Assembly: GCF_023516505.1 (NCBI RefSeq) | Contig: NZ_JAMGBB010000001.1 | Coordinates: 2,217,001 to 2,281,000 of the forward strand | Reading direction: 5' to 3' | Length of the DNA: 64,000 bases | Origin: Sphingomonas brevis | GTDB taxonomy: Bacteria > Pseudomonadota > Alphaproteobacteria > Sphingomonadales > Sphingomonadaceae | Shown here: positions 19,101-27,374 of the stretch, piece after piece | Numbering within the stretch: the stretch's first letter is position 1 | How the letters are laid out: each line of letters begins with the position of its first letter | Notes under the pieces: model-generated | Told to the model about the DNA's origin: nothing | What the model saw: the letters and a program-made list of their open reading frames with translations, nothing else | Database searches by the model: none | Program-made: the position numbers and the translations under genes

Positions 19101-21278
19101 TTGCTCGCGCTCGTCCCTGGTCAGATCGGGAATAAGCTTTTCGTCCAAGAAGCGCAGGTCGCGGACGGTCTCGGTCGTGCGCACCGAGAGGATTAGGCGT
19201 CCAAGAAGTTGAGCGTCGTCACGGAGGAGCACTGGCTCGATTTTGTCGAGCATTGCTTGGCTGTGGACCGACCGGACAGGTGCAGCAAGGACGACCCGAC
19301 TCCAAGTCGCGCGTAGGTCGCTGACGCCGACGGCGCCGAGCAGGTGCGCCCAGTCGTCACCTCGGTCCGAACGTTCGAGAAGGACGGCCGCCAGGAGCTG
19401 AAGCGGGCGCGCCAACTGGAGATCTTCGCCGCCGTCCCGGAGCGCCTGGGCGATTTCGCCCTGTCGCGTCCGCAACAAGCGCTCCAGAATCCACTCCTCG
19501 TAGATGTCGTGGGCGAAGGCGACGGTGACGCCCAGGTCAACGTTGCGCAACACGTTCGCCTGAAGCAGTTCGTCTACAGCCACCGGATCGAGGCTGCGGA
19601 TTGCCATCGGCTGTCCGGCCCGGACTAGCAGTTGCTCACCTAGCGCCAGCAGCACGTTGCGCCTGCCCTGGGCGGGTGCGAAGTCGACGTCATCGACTCC
19701 TCCGTGCTCCCACCATAGTTCGACCAAATCGACCTCCGAACGCACCTCCCTGCCCGCCGCCACCGGCAACTTCGATAGAGCGTCGAGGAAGAAGGGGCGC
19801 CGAAGCACAGTGTCATAGTTGCGTGGATCGGCGAGAAGCGGACGCAGCAGGGGAAGCGCCTTCGCGGCCTCGCCTGCTTCCCCATCGTCGAAAGCTTCGA
19901 CGCGGATCGTCGTCGAGAGCAACTTCGAGTTTGCTTCGGGATCAAGCCAGCCGTCCACCCGCTGCGCATTCTCCTCCCGCATCGTCATGACCACCCGCCA
20001 GTCGTCGAGATCCGGGGTGTCGGCGATTGCCTTCAGCAGGTCGTTGATGGTGATCTGAACGGCCGGGTCCATCTTATCGGCCCCGTCGATGAACAACGTC
20101 CGCGAACCGCAAAGGCCGAACTCGCGCAGGACCGTTTCGAGCGAAGTAACCTTCCCGAACTTCTGGACATGGGCTGGCCAGCCGCCGCCGGTTACGCGCA
20201 GATCGCGCAGGACGAGGATTGGCGCCCCGGCAGGCTCGTCGAGCGCGAGCAGCTTTAGTAAAGCTGACTTGCCGGTTCCGTGTTGGCCCACGATGCGCAG
20301 GAGTCGGGCATCGACGCGTGCGTCCGCCACTGTCGAGAGTAGCGCATCACGGCTAATCTTCTTGCCGCCGATGGTGTCGCGGATGCTGGCAACGGCCAGA
20401 CGCGACTCAATGTCGAGCGCATTAATCAATTCGACATGAGCGCGGTCTGAGCCGATCGTATGGCCCTCGGCTTGGAGTTCGCGCACCACGGTGGCACGAT
20501 CGACGCCGCCGCCGCTCGGAATGATCCGGCTGGCCATCGCGGTCAGGCTGCTCAGGACCTGCTTCGCCTCGGCCGGCCCCCCTGCGACGGGCGCTAATCG
20601 GTCAAGGGATCCGAGGCGATCTCGCGATGCTTCTTCCTGGTCGAGGTCAAATGCCACGATGGTGAAGCAGCGTAAGAAAGCGATGATTTCGTCGTCGGTC
20701 GCGTTGGGGTCCTTGGCCTTCACCAGAATTTCGAGGACGCGCTGAAATTCGCGCTGGTCGTTGTTTGATCCCGTCGGTGCAGCCAGTCGCTGGCGAAACT
20801 GGGAAGCGTCCGCGGCGTGCCGTGCGCGGGCGAGAAGCGGCTGAATGCTGCGCTCAAGCTTGGTGGTCGTTTGACTGACCGCCACGCCAATGCGGTCGGT
20901 GGCCGCGTTGAACCCCGTGCGCCGAAATGTATCCCAGGCCCTGGGGATAATGTCCTGCCATTTGTCGTCGCTCTCCGTGAACGACAGGGAGGTCGTGATC
21001 TGAAGGTCCAGCCGGGTCGGGGTGCCGTCTGGCAGCCGTCCGTCAATGACCAGGTCATCAAGCGGCGCGCCGAGTTCTGACTGCTGGGTCTTAACCGCCG
21101 TTACCGTTCCGAGCATGCCACGCGCGCCCGCTTCCGCGATCATCGCGGCGAGGTAGTGGGTGGTAACTCGCGGCTCTAGGTGGGTGCCGCCCCCTCCGGT
21201 GACGTAGACGGTCAAATCGTTCGCGATCTGGTGTACTTGTGGTTCTTGCTGGGAGGGAGATGGAGCCTCGATCGCCAT
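16173..21278 (-). CDS. Giant STAND-type NTPase with nuclease-like N-terminus (Avs-like, putative defence)
   Basis: A 1701-aa protein. Residues about 25-140 look like a PD-(D/E)XK endonuclease domain of the kind placed at the N-terminus of Cap4 and Avs proteins: TGGGGTHLEPRVTTHYLAAM, then PLDDLVIDGRLPDG and RLDLQIT. A P-loop NTPase follows, with Walker A GQHGTGKSALLKLL (about residue 331) and Walker B SRTLFIDGADKMD (about residue 395). The remaining 1200 residues are helical, repeat-like and rich in Asp and Ala, as in sensor regions of STAND immune proteins. The lysine expected in the QxK motif is a threonine (LQIT), so nuclease activity is uncertain. The ATG at 21278 begins the conserved part. 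It is a lone gene, divergent from 21423. The Avs assignment is inference from architecture. Confidence 0.75.
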   Translation of the reverse strand: MAIEAPSPSQQEPQVHQIANDLTVYVTGGGGTHLEPRVTTHYLAAMIAEAGARGMLGTVTAVKTQQSELGAPLDDLVIDGRLPDGTPTRLDLQITTSLSFTESDDKWQDIIPRAWDTFRRTGFNAATDRIGVAVSQTTTKLERSIQPLLARARHAADASQFRQRLAAPTGSNNDQREFQRVLEILVKAKDPNATDDEIIAFLRCFTIVAFDLDQEEASRDRLGSLDRLAPVAGGPAEAKQVLSSLTAMASRIIPSGGGVDRATVVRELQAEGHTIGSDRAHVELINALDIESRLAVASIRDTIGGKKISRDALLSTVADARVDARLLRIVGQHGTGKSALLKLLALDEPAGAPILVLRDLRVTGGGWPAHVQKFGKVTSLETVLREFGLCGSRTLFIDGADKMDPAVQITINDLLKAIADTPDLDDWRVVMTMREENAQRVDGWLDPEANSKLLSTTIRVEAFDDGEAGEAAKALPLLRPLLADPRNYDTVLRRPFFLDALSKLPVAAGREVRSEVDLVELWWEHGGVDDVDFAPAQGRRNVLLALGEQLLVRAGQPMAIRSLDPVAVDELLQANVLRNVDLGVTVAFAHDIYEEWILERLLRTRQGEIAQALRDGGEDLQLARPLQLLAAVLLERSDRGDDWAHLLGAVGVSDLRATWSRVVLAAPVRSVHSQAMLDKIEPVLLRDDAQLLGRLILSVRTTETVRDLRFLDEKLIPDLTRDEREQYASEGAGPEIISWMRLISWLAPRFRCLPAALNGELLPLLDAWVTAIPAALATYAHVPEIAAWALELLGDGDSSDERDAGSGGEQARALLLKCTSGAPAVVRDYLSGISDRAIKRVRKQIVGASASVADALAPEMTDFIERAYFLDHDRRRDNRYSSMREQSETLGFDDTQDFYPASPLRPPFLQLLRADPEIGLGLIRRVCNHAMEGWRRSWRETGETPIPIAIDLGEGPWEFWGDDGTYRWFRGGSHVHMLDTALLALDAWAHERASAGDAIEQLCLRIASGNECNAVLGICAGLCFAGNASVSSHVSLAIGTHPALWQWDLSRQVGDTQSPSNEIGYWGGATVFASALRALNRLPHRERTVRDLAVIFAGLAPDEVRAKYAAEIAAFLDRIPYATAEERDDPSRAQALRDAYEPLRQQADPANLVTEEIDGKTYISMKPPYTSSEKHQAMLADHAALGRVLRLYLWAVKAVEDGKPGADIGLEEAYDEMVSLDADDLFDDVAPIADMRLHNAQSAVSATAAVLARHAKDDLWAKAEAKVVDVTRRAATIAESRDEFSYRGSHVSGHPPAMAANAFAALLQRDPSRTEWRAALLQLAVDPIDKVVEAVYDAAPLFAEVAPDMVWRLFCLATQRAARTQEIEHGLHWSLAEAKEQSGFSDEAESIMAEGVLPSPHSTPATAGVSNRSEIYYWNFHANALKLQIEPMLDPTTRDALIEHAAGALEWGLASLGKRGERGDTPYEWLHAFGRWLGRLIALLPTAEVRTLLIARLNAAEGSAPVEVMDIVMSNFMIDRMLRQDVLDAGTLETWELLVDWAIARPGWSGAPLDARQHDRGMAISSFYCAIANGMVCGIDKEWPNLDAAIPALDRAATAFSTEQTAFTALLALLRARSDRLLPQPGLDWIQRVVSARKTERKFWSHASNGERLVLLLRELVAAKPLAAGEREIVVEAADTLIEMGVKGAAFLQQDLVRPKQ

Positions 21279-21422
21279 GATGCAACATCGCGCAGCTTTT
21301 GGCCGCCAATAGCTTCGAACCCATAACAAGTTATCGCGCTAAGGCGTCCTGAGCCGTGACGGCGCGGCATAAGGGGGCTATGACAGCCATTCCCCCACCT
21401 GACCCCCACGAATGGAAGGTCA

Positions 21423-21941
21423 ATGGCAGCACTTTCGGACCGCGAGAAGCACGCAATTGTCACGCTTTTGGCGCAATTCGCGCGGCCTGCCGATGTGGTG
21501 GTTCACATGCGTAACGAGTTCGGCATTGAAATCGACCGATTCCAGGTCCGGGCCTATGATCCTACGAACCTTCGATATGAGGGAGGGACCAAGTGGCGGC
21601 CGATCTTCGAGGCAGCTCGAGCCGCGTATTTGTCCTCTATCGAAGCCGTGCCCATCGCGCACAAGGCGTATCGCCTGAACATGCTGCAGCGCATGCTCGA
21701 AGCCACCATGGCGCATGGCAACTACGTCCTGGCAGCGTCGATCCTGCGGCAGGCCGCTAGGGAAGTTGGACGCGGACCTGCAGAATCGGCTGCAAATTTT
21801 GAGGGTCGGAGGTTCGGTCAGGTTTCCGCCGACCAGACCGCAAAGATGGCCGAGATCGCCAAAGCGTTGGCGGAGAAGTTGCAAAGCCTAAGTGCCGATC
21901 AATCAGTCCAGGCTTCCGTGGCCGGCTTGCAGGCAGCCTGA
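21423..21941 (+). CDS. DUF2280 family phage-like protein
   Basis: A 172-aa protein whose first 80 residues match what I recall of DUF2280 (SDREKHAIVTLLAQFARPAD and YDPTNLRYEGG). These proteins occur in prophages next to terminase genes and have been likened to small terminase subunits. The C-terminus (KMAEIAKALAEKLQSL) is a likely coiled coil. No large terminase is present here, so it may be a remnant or may serve another role. Confidence 0.75.
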   Translation: MAALSDREKHAIVTLLAQFARPADVVVHMRNEFGIEIDRFQVRAYDPTNLRYEGGTKWRPIFEAARAAYLSSIEAVPIAHKAYRLNMLQRMLEATMAHGNYVLAASILRQAAREVGRGPAESAANFEGRRFGQVSADQTAKMAEIAKALAEKLQSLSADQSVQASVAGLQAA

Positions 21942-21951
21942 GGACAGTCAG

Positions 21952-22197
21952 TCACATTCCAGCTTCGGCCAGTATCTCTGACGCCTTGCACTGAAGAGCG
22001 GCGGCAATTTTGATCACATTGAGCAGGGTTACGTTTCGCTCACCTCGCTCAATCTTTCCCATATGCGAGCGGTCGATGCCTGCATCGGCCGCGAGGGCTT
22101 CCTGCGACAATCCAACACTCTTTCGACGAACCCGGATTTCCTCGCCGAGCTGCCGAAGCTGCCGGTCTGCGTCGGTTTTTCCTGAAACACGAGCCAC
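21952..22197 (-). CDS. XRE-family transcriptional regulator
   Basis: An 81-aa single-domain Cro/C1-type repressor. The helix-turn-helix runs from LGEEIRVRRKSVGLSQEALA to DAGIDRSHMGKIERGERNVT, ending LLNVIKIAAALQ. It is encoded on the minus strand between plus-strand genes, a typical setting for an island repressor controlling the divergent 22275 gene group. Likely autoregulated; no operator was identified. Confidence 0.9.
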   Translation of the reverse strand: MARVSGKTDADRQLRQLGEEIRVRRKSVGLSQEALAADAGIDRSHMGKIERGERNVTLLNVIKIAAALQCKASEILAEAGM

Positions 22198-22274
22198 CGA
22201 GACAGGGTCGCGAGTTGGCGCCTATCAGGCCACGGTATTTACGACCCAAGTCAGGCGCGATATGTTTGCTTTGC

Positions 22275-22583
22275 ATGCCACGCTTGCCGCCACCGAACAG
22301 GCTGAAAGCCATGATCGAACAGGCCATGCGAGAGCGCGCTCCAAAAATGTATCAGCATTTGAAGGCGAAGGGCGAATTGGCCGACGCGCTGGAAAGCAGG
22401 GCGGCAGTGACGCAGCAGTCGTTCGAGATTGCGCTGTCGACGGCGAGCGAGCGGGCGTTGCAGCTAAGCCGGAACCTGTCAGATCAGGAAGTGGTCTCAG
22501 AAATCAATCAGGCGCGCAACGAAGCGGCGCGGGTTGCACTCGATCAAGCTATCGATTTCACTGCGCCGGAGCCAGGGTGTTAG
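22275..22583 (+). CDS. Hypothetical protein divergent from XRE regulator
   Basis: A 102-aa protein starting MPRLPPPNRLKAMIEQAMRE, with helical, charged content and a polar C-terminus. ATG codons at 22275 and 22311 are both possible; I used the longer because of its Pro-rich start. No family recognised. Its stop overlaps the next small gene by 7 bp, so they may be coexpressed. Confidence 0.55.
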   Translation: MPRLPPPNRLKAMIEQAMRERAPKMYQHLKAKGELADALESRAAVTQQSFEIALSTASERALQLSRNLSDQEVVSEINQARNEAARVALDQAIDFTAPEPGC

Positions 22584-22780
22584 ATACCGCCATTGCTCCG
22601 GAGGCGCTGGTCTCGGTAGGAGCATTGAGTCTGGTAATCAGCACGATCGTGGTGGGTTGCCACCTGGTTGCTGTTTTCAGACGCGGAAACGCCGTCGTGT
22701 TCAAGCAGGATGAACCTCTCTTACTGGTCTTCTTTTATGCAGTTGTCATAGTCTTCCTGGCTACCGCGCTTGCTAAGTAG
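22577..22780 (+). CDS. Small two-helix membrane protein
   Basis: A 67-aa protein with two hydrophobic segments (ALVSVGALSLVISTIVVGCH and PLLLVFFYAVVIVFLATAL) joined by a short polar loop (FRRGNAVVFKQDE). The start is a GTG at 22577, overlapping the previous stop. No family recognised. Small membrane proteins inside defence islands sometimes act as effectors, but nothing here proves that. Confidence 0.5.
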   Translation: MLDTAIAPEALVSVGALSLVISTIVVGCHLVAVFRRGNAVVFKQDEPLLLVFFYAVVIVFLATALAK

Positions 22781-22873
22781 CCCCTCAGGTTGGCACTAGG
22801 GCGGCCATCGGATCCACTGACAAGGAACGAGCTGCCTGATAAGTTCGGAGGCTTCCCTGGCGAGGAGCGAAAC

Positions 22874-23524
22874 TTGATCGTCACGGCAGCAGAGATGGCT
22901 CGTGCGGTGGGCATCGATCCGAAGCGGTTCCGCAGTGCCCTACGAGCGGCGAATTTCCCTTGGCACGGACGAGATCAGCCGTGGTCTGTTGAACAAGGCA
23001 GCTCCGAGCACCGGCAATTGGCCGAAGTTCTGGATGGCCTTAGGGCCGGTCTACGCCGGTCCGCAGTGAGCGGAGCGCGCCCAGCGCGGCTTGGAAGCAG
23101 GGACGGAAGCGATGAGCATTACATCATCGATCTGTGTGACGAGGTTCTTGGCCAGCGCGCGCATCGAGGGCACAAGTTTGACTTCTTGCGTGGGGATGCG
23201 GATCGCAATGGGATCGCCAGGTCGCTGCCTGTTGACGCATACTACCCAGCCCTAAGCCTCGTAATCGAATACTGTGAGCGCCAGCATAGCGAGTCAGTGC
23301 CGTTTTTTGACCGGCGCGAGACGGTTTCTGGCGTGGGGAGAGGAGAGCAACGGGCGATTTACGACCAACGTAGGAAGGACATCCTACCCCGAAACGGCAT
23401 TGCTCTGATGGTGCTAAGTTATGGCGAGTTTGGCCACGATGGTGCGAAGCGATTGCTCAGACGGTCGGAAGATCGTTCGATTATCGAACAGCGGCTTGCG
23501 ATCGTCTTGGCGGATCGAAGCTAA
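22874..23524 (+). CDS. Putative PD-(D/E)XK (Vsr-like) nuclease-domain protein
   Basis: A 216-aa protein. The first 30 residues (VTAAEMARAVGIDPKRFRSA) resemble a small helix-turn-helix-like domain. The C-terminal half carries LPVDAYYPALSLVIEYCERQ, then a polar stretch and YDQRRKDILPRNGIALMVLS, an order of acidic and basic residues like very-short-patch-repair-type nucleases. I start at a TTG (22874) seven bases after AGGAG; the frame is open back to a TTG at 22790. Position just before the helicase-methylase operon suggests a defence role. Fold and function are inferred. Confidence 0.5.
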   Translation: MIVTAAEMARAVGIDPKRFRSALRAANFPWHGRDQPWSVEQGSSEHRQLAEVLDGLRAGLRRSAVSGARPARLGSRDGSDEHYIIDLCDEVLGQRAHRGHKFDFLRGDADRNGIARSLPVDAYYPALSLVIEYCERQHSESVPFFDRRETVSGVGRGEQRAIYDQRRKDILPRNGIALMVLSYGEFGHDGAKRLLRRSEDRSIIEQRLAIVLADRS

Positions 23525-23538
23525 CGGACGAGGGGGTC

Positions 23539-23786
23539 ATGGCGAAGCCAGAAGGGCCTGGGCGCCGAATTATGGTCGAGAGTTATGCTCCCGATCACAC
23601 GGGGGAAAGCACGGCAGGGTCCACATCCGCCCGGTCGCTGGCTTGGGCTTCGCGACGACCCTAGCAGTTCAGTGTCCAAAGGGGCTTAGCGAAAACTATC
23701 CTGTTGGCACTCGGTTCTGGCTATGGGTCCGGTTGACCGATCGCGAAGGAAGCGGCGAGTTTCTTACTGGTAGGTCCGGCGGTTAG
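23539..23786 (+). pseudogene. Small conserved-looking gene split by a -1 frameshift
   Basis: Two parts read as one protein. The frame from ATG 23539 (MAKPEGPGRRIMVESYAPDH, preceded by the ribosome site AGGGGG) runs to a G5 tract at 23601-23605. The frame that continues (GKHGRVHIRPVAGLGFATTL, then a YPVGTRFWLWVRLTDREGSG stretch) is shifted by -1. One lost G in the tract would explain it. Joined length would be about 82 aa. It is either a pseudogene, a sequencing error or a programmed slip. Function unknown; the C-terminal half looks like a small beta-barrel. Confidence 0.6.
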
Positions 23787-23854
23787 AAAGTCGTGTCTTC
23801 CTGATTCCAAAGTGAGGCACTACCGGTGTCTGCTTTCCTTCTTAACGGGGTGAC

Positions 23855-26800
23855 ATGAACCTGTTTGACCAACTCAAGCCTGGCGCACGCATTCGCGGAC
23901 TATTCGCATCGGCAGTCGCCGAGGTCGTATCGGTTTCGAAGTTTGGCGCCGATGCGGTCAATCTTGTTTTCCGTGCCGAAGGCCGGGTCCACGAGCGGCT
24001 AGTTTACCGCGGTGAAGACGCAGGTTTTTCGATTGAAGAGGCAGGTCACAGCTACTTGTTCGACGCTGATGGCGGACTCCTGCGGCTCGCATCTGAGGCT
24101 TACCGCATCCGGCTGGCACACCTGTTCGACCCCTATCTCGCCGTAACCTCATCGCAGATCGAGGCGCTGCCGCACCAGATTACCGCAGTCTACGGTGAAA
24201 TGCTGCCGCGCCAACCACTTCGCTTTCTGCTCGCAGACGACCCCGGCGCGGGCAAGACGATCATGGCGGGCCTGCTCATCAAGGAGTTGCTGATCCGTGG
24301 CGACCTTGATCGCTGCCTCATTGTCGCTCCCGGCAGCCTCGTCGAGCAATGGCAGGAGGAACTGGCCGACAAGTTCTCGCTCGCCTTCGACATTCTCACC
24401 CGCGACCAGATCGAAGCCTCGCTCACTGGCAATCCATTCATCGAGAAATCGCGGCTGATCGCGCGCCTCGACATGGCGTCGCGCTCGGATGAGTTGAAAG
24501 CCAAGCTAGAAGCTGCGCCCGACTGGGATCTGATTATCTGCGACGAAGCGCACCGCATGGCTGCCTCCTATTGGGGAGGCGAGGTCAAGGAGACGCAACG
24601 CCACAAGCTCGGCAAGCTGCTTGGCAGTCGCACGCGCAATTTCTTGCTCATGTCGGCGACGCCGCACAACGGCAAGGAAGCCGATTTCCAGTTGTTCATG
24701 GGCCTGCTCGATGCCGACCGCTTCGAAGGCCGCTTCCGCGAGGGCGTACACAAGGCCGACGTGTCGGACATGATGCGGCGCCTCACCAAGGAGGAATTAT
24801 ACCGCTTCGACGGGACCAAGCTGTTCCCGGAGCGCTGCGCCTACACCGCCAGCTACGATCTCTCGCCGCGCGAGGCTGAACTCTATCAGGCGGTTACGAC
24901 CTACGTCCGTGAGGAGATGAACCGCGCCGACCGCAGCGGCGATGACAAGCGCCGCTCCAACGTTGGCTTCGCACTGCAAATCCTGCAACGCCGCTTGGCG
25001 TCTTCGCCGGCCGCTATTCACCGTTCGCTCGAACGGAGGCGCAAGCGGCTGGAAGAACGCCTCCGCGAGGAACTGGTGTTCCGGTCGGGAGGCGGCGCCG
25101 GCCTCGGACGCCCTCCGGCTCTACCCGTTTACGATCCCGACGACTACGACGAGGTGCCCGGCGAAGAGGCCGAGCAGGCAGAGGAAGAGATCGTCGATCG
25201 CGCAACTGCGGCGACCTCAATCGCCGAACTGGAAGCCGAGATCGTCACGCTGCGACACCTTGACGGCCAGGCGCTCGCACTCAAGCTGTCGGGCGAAGAC
25301 GCAAAGTGGCGCGAACTCGAATCGATCCTTGACGAACCACTGATGCTTGACCCTGCGACTGGCGCACGGCGGAAAGTGCTGATCTTTACCGAGCCAAAGG
25401 ACACGCTCGAGTATCTGCGCGACAAGATTGCTGCGCGTATCGGAGATCCCGCCGCCGTTACGGTCATCCACGGCGGAATTGCGCGTGAGGCGAGACGTGC
25501 GGCCATTGCCGCCTTCAACTCGGACCCCACTGTGCGCGTGATGATCGCAAACGATGCAGCGGGCGAAGGCGTTAATCTGCAGCGCGGGGCGCATCTGATG
25601 GTCAACTATGACCTGCCCTGGAACCCGAACCGGTTAGAGCAACGCTTCGGGCGCATCCACCGCATCGGTCAGACTGAAGTCTGTCACCTATGGAACCTAT
25701 GCGCAGCCAACACCCGCGAAGGTGAAGTTTACCGCCGCCTCCTGGAAAAGCTGGAGGAGGCGCGCGCAGCGCTCGGCGGCAAGGTCTACGACGTGCTCGG
25801 CGAGCTGTTCGAGGGCCACGCTCTGCGCGACTTGCTAGTTGACGCCATTCGCTACGGCGACCGCCCAGAGACCAAGGCCGAGTTGTTCCGCAAGGTCGAG
25901 GGCGCGGTCGACGTAGCGGCAATTGAGACGCTGGTCGCTGAGCGCAAGCTGACGACTGAGGGCATGAGCGCTGCCTCGGTTGCTGAAATCCGCGAGCAGA
26001 TGGAGCGAGCACAGGCCCGGCGTCTTCAGCCGCATTTCATTGGTGCGTTCTTCCGTGAAGCATTCACAATGCTTGGAGGGCGCATCCCGGCGCGGGAAAA
26101 GGGGCGCTACGAAATTACCCGCGTGCCGCCGATCCTCAAGGAGCGCGATCGATTGATCGGCCGCGCCGACCCGGTGCTCGATCGCTATGCCCGCGTTACC
26201 TTCGACAAGGCCTTCATCGTCGGGCAGCCACAGGCCGAGCTGCTCGCGCCCGGTCATCCTTTACTCGAAGCCCTTGTCGACGTCGTTCTCGAACGCTTCC
26301 AGCCCTTGTTGTCGCAAGGCGGAGTTCTCGTGGACGATGCCGACGAGAGCAATCAGCCTCGCCTGCTCGTCTACCTGGAACATGCCATCCGAGATGGGCG
26401 TCAGTCGCGCCACGGCGAGCCGCGCGCGATTTCGCAGCGGCTTCAGTTCATACTGCTCGGCGAAGATGGCTCGGCGGAGGACGGCGGCCCGGCGCCCTAT
26501 CTGGATTGCCGTCCGATCATTCCGGAAGAGCGAGCAAAGGTCGCTGATGCGATTCAGGCGCCCTGGCTATCGGATGACGTGGAGCGGCGTGCGCTTGGCT
26601 ATGCGATTTCCGAGCTGGTGCCGCAGCACCTGGAGGAAGTCCGCACGCGTCGTCTCGCCGAGGTCGACAAGGTCGAGCGCGAGGTCCGGGCGCGGCTGAC
26701 CCGCGAAATAACCTACTGGGATGCCCGAGCAGCGCGCCTGCGCGAGGAAGAACGCGCGGGCAAGGAACAGCGCATTAACGCACAGAACGCTGAGGCCACA

Positions 26801-27358
26801 GCCGCAAGGATGGTTGAGCGACTACACAAGCGCCAAGCCGAGCTAGATGCCGAGCGGCAGGTCGCAGCGATGGCTCCCGTCCTCAAGGGCGCGGCTTTGA
26901 TCATTCCGGGCGGAATGCTGCGCAAAGGCGCAGACGAGCAAGCAATACCACCACGGCTGTTCGAGTCTGACCCATTCATTCGCGCGGAAACTGAACGGCT
27001 GGCGATGGAATCGGTCATTGCCGCCGAGCGTGCGCTCGGCCACGTCCCGCGTGATGTGGCAGCGGAGAAGAAGGGCTGGGACATCGAGAGCCGCGACGGC
27101 AAGACCGGCCACTTGCGCTTCATCGAAGTCAAGGGTCGGCACGCCGATGGGCGCGACCTTATCCTCACCAAGAATGAAATCCTTGCTGCGCTCAACTCTC
27201 CCGAGCAGTTCGCGCTGGCGATTGTCCGTGTGGACGGTGGATTTGCGGGCGAACCCGTTTATGTTCGAAATTTCTTCGACCGCGAGCCGGGATTCGGGGA
27301 GACGGCGGTCGTCTTCAGCATCGCCGACCTGCTTACCCTCGGCGCGGCACCCAACTAA
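23855..27358 (+). CDS. SNF2-type DEAH helicase with C-terminal DUF3883 (DrmD-like)
   Basis: A 1167-aa superfamily 2 ATPase. Walker A is LADDPGAGKTIMAGLL (K134) and the DEAH box is IICDEAHRM (D230-H233). The C-terminal helicase half includes RKVLIFTEPKDTLEYLRDKI and the motif VI region LEQRFGRIHRIGQT. The last 150 residues (KKGWDIESRDGKTGHLRFIE, then VKGR) match the DUF3883 domain, a PD-(D/E)XK-related module seen in the DISARM helicase DrmD and relatives. First gene of a five-gene operon; the next gene starts 16 bp downstream with AGGAAAAG. It probably translocates on DNA in a restriction-like defence system. Confidence 0.88.
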   Translation: MNLFDQLKPGARIRGLFASAVAEVVSVSKFGADAVNLVFRAEGRVHERLVYRGEDAGFSIEEAGHSYLFDADGGLLRLASEAYRIRLAHLFDPYLAVTSSQIEALPHQITAVYGEMLPRQPLRFLLADDPGAGKTIMAGLLIKELLIRGDLDRCLIVAPGSLVEQWQEELADKFSLAFDILTRDQIEASLTGNPFIEKSRLIARLDMASRSDELKAKLEAAPDWDLIICDEAHRMAASYWGGEVKETQRHKLGKLLGSRTRNFLLMSATPHNGKEADFQLFMGLLDADRFEGRFREGVHKADVSDMMRRLTKEELYRFDGTKLFPERCAYTASYDLSPREAELYQAVTTYVREEMNRADRSGDDKRRSNVGFALQILQRRLASSPAAIHRSLERRRKRLEERLREELVFRSGGGAGLGRPPALPVYDPDDYDEVPGEEAEQAEEEIVDRATAATSIAELEAEIVTLRHLDGQALALKLSGEDAKWRELESILDEPLMLDPATGARRKVLIFTEPKDTLEYLRDKIAARIGDPAAVTVIHGGIAREARRAAIAAFNSDPTVRVMIANDAAGEGVNLQRGAHLMVNYDLPWNPNRLEQRFGRIHRIGQTEVCHLWNLCAANTREGEVYRRLLEKLEEARAALGGKVYDVLGELFEGHALRDLLVDAIRYGDRPETKAELFRKVEGAVDVAAIETLVAERKLTTEGMSAASVAEIREQMERAQARRLQPHFIGAFFREAFTMLGGRIPAREKGRYEITRVPPILKERDRLIGRADPVLDRYARVTFDKAFIVGQPQAELLAPGHPLLEALVDVVLERFQPLLSQGGVLVDDADESNQPRLLVYLEHAIRDGRQSRHGEPRAISQRLQFILLGEDGSAEDGGPAPYLDCRPIIPEERAKVADAIQAPWLSDDVERRALGYAISELVPQHLEEVRTRRLAEVDKVEREVRARLTREITYWDARAARLREEERAGKEQRINAQNAEATAARMVERLHKRQAELDAERQVAAMAPVLKGAALIIPGGMLRKGADEQAIPPRLFESDPFIRAETERLAMESVIAAERALGHVPRDVAAEKKGWDIESRDGKTGHLRFIEVKGRHADGRDLILTKNEILAALNSPEQFALAIVRVDGGFAGEPVYVRNFFDREPGFGETAVVFSIADLLTLGAAPN

Positions 27359-27374
27359 AAAATTCAGGAAAAGA

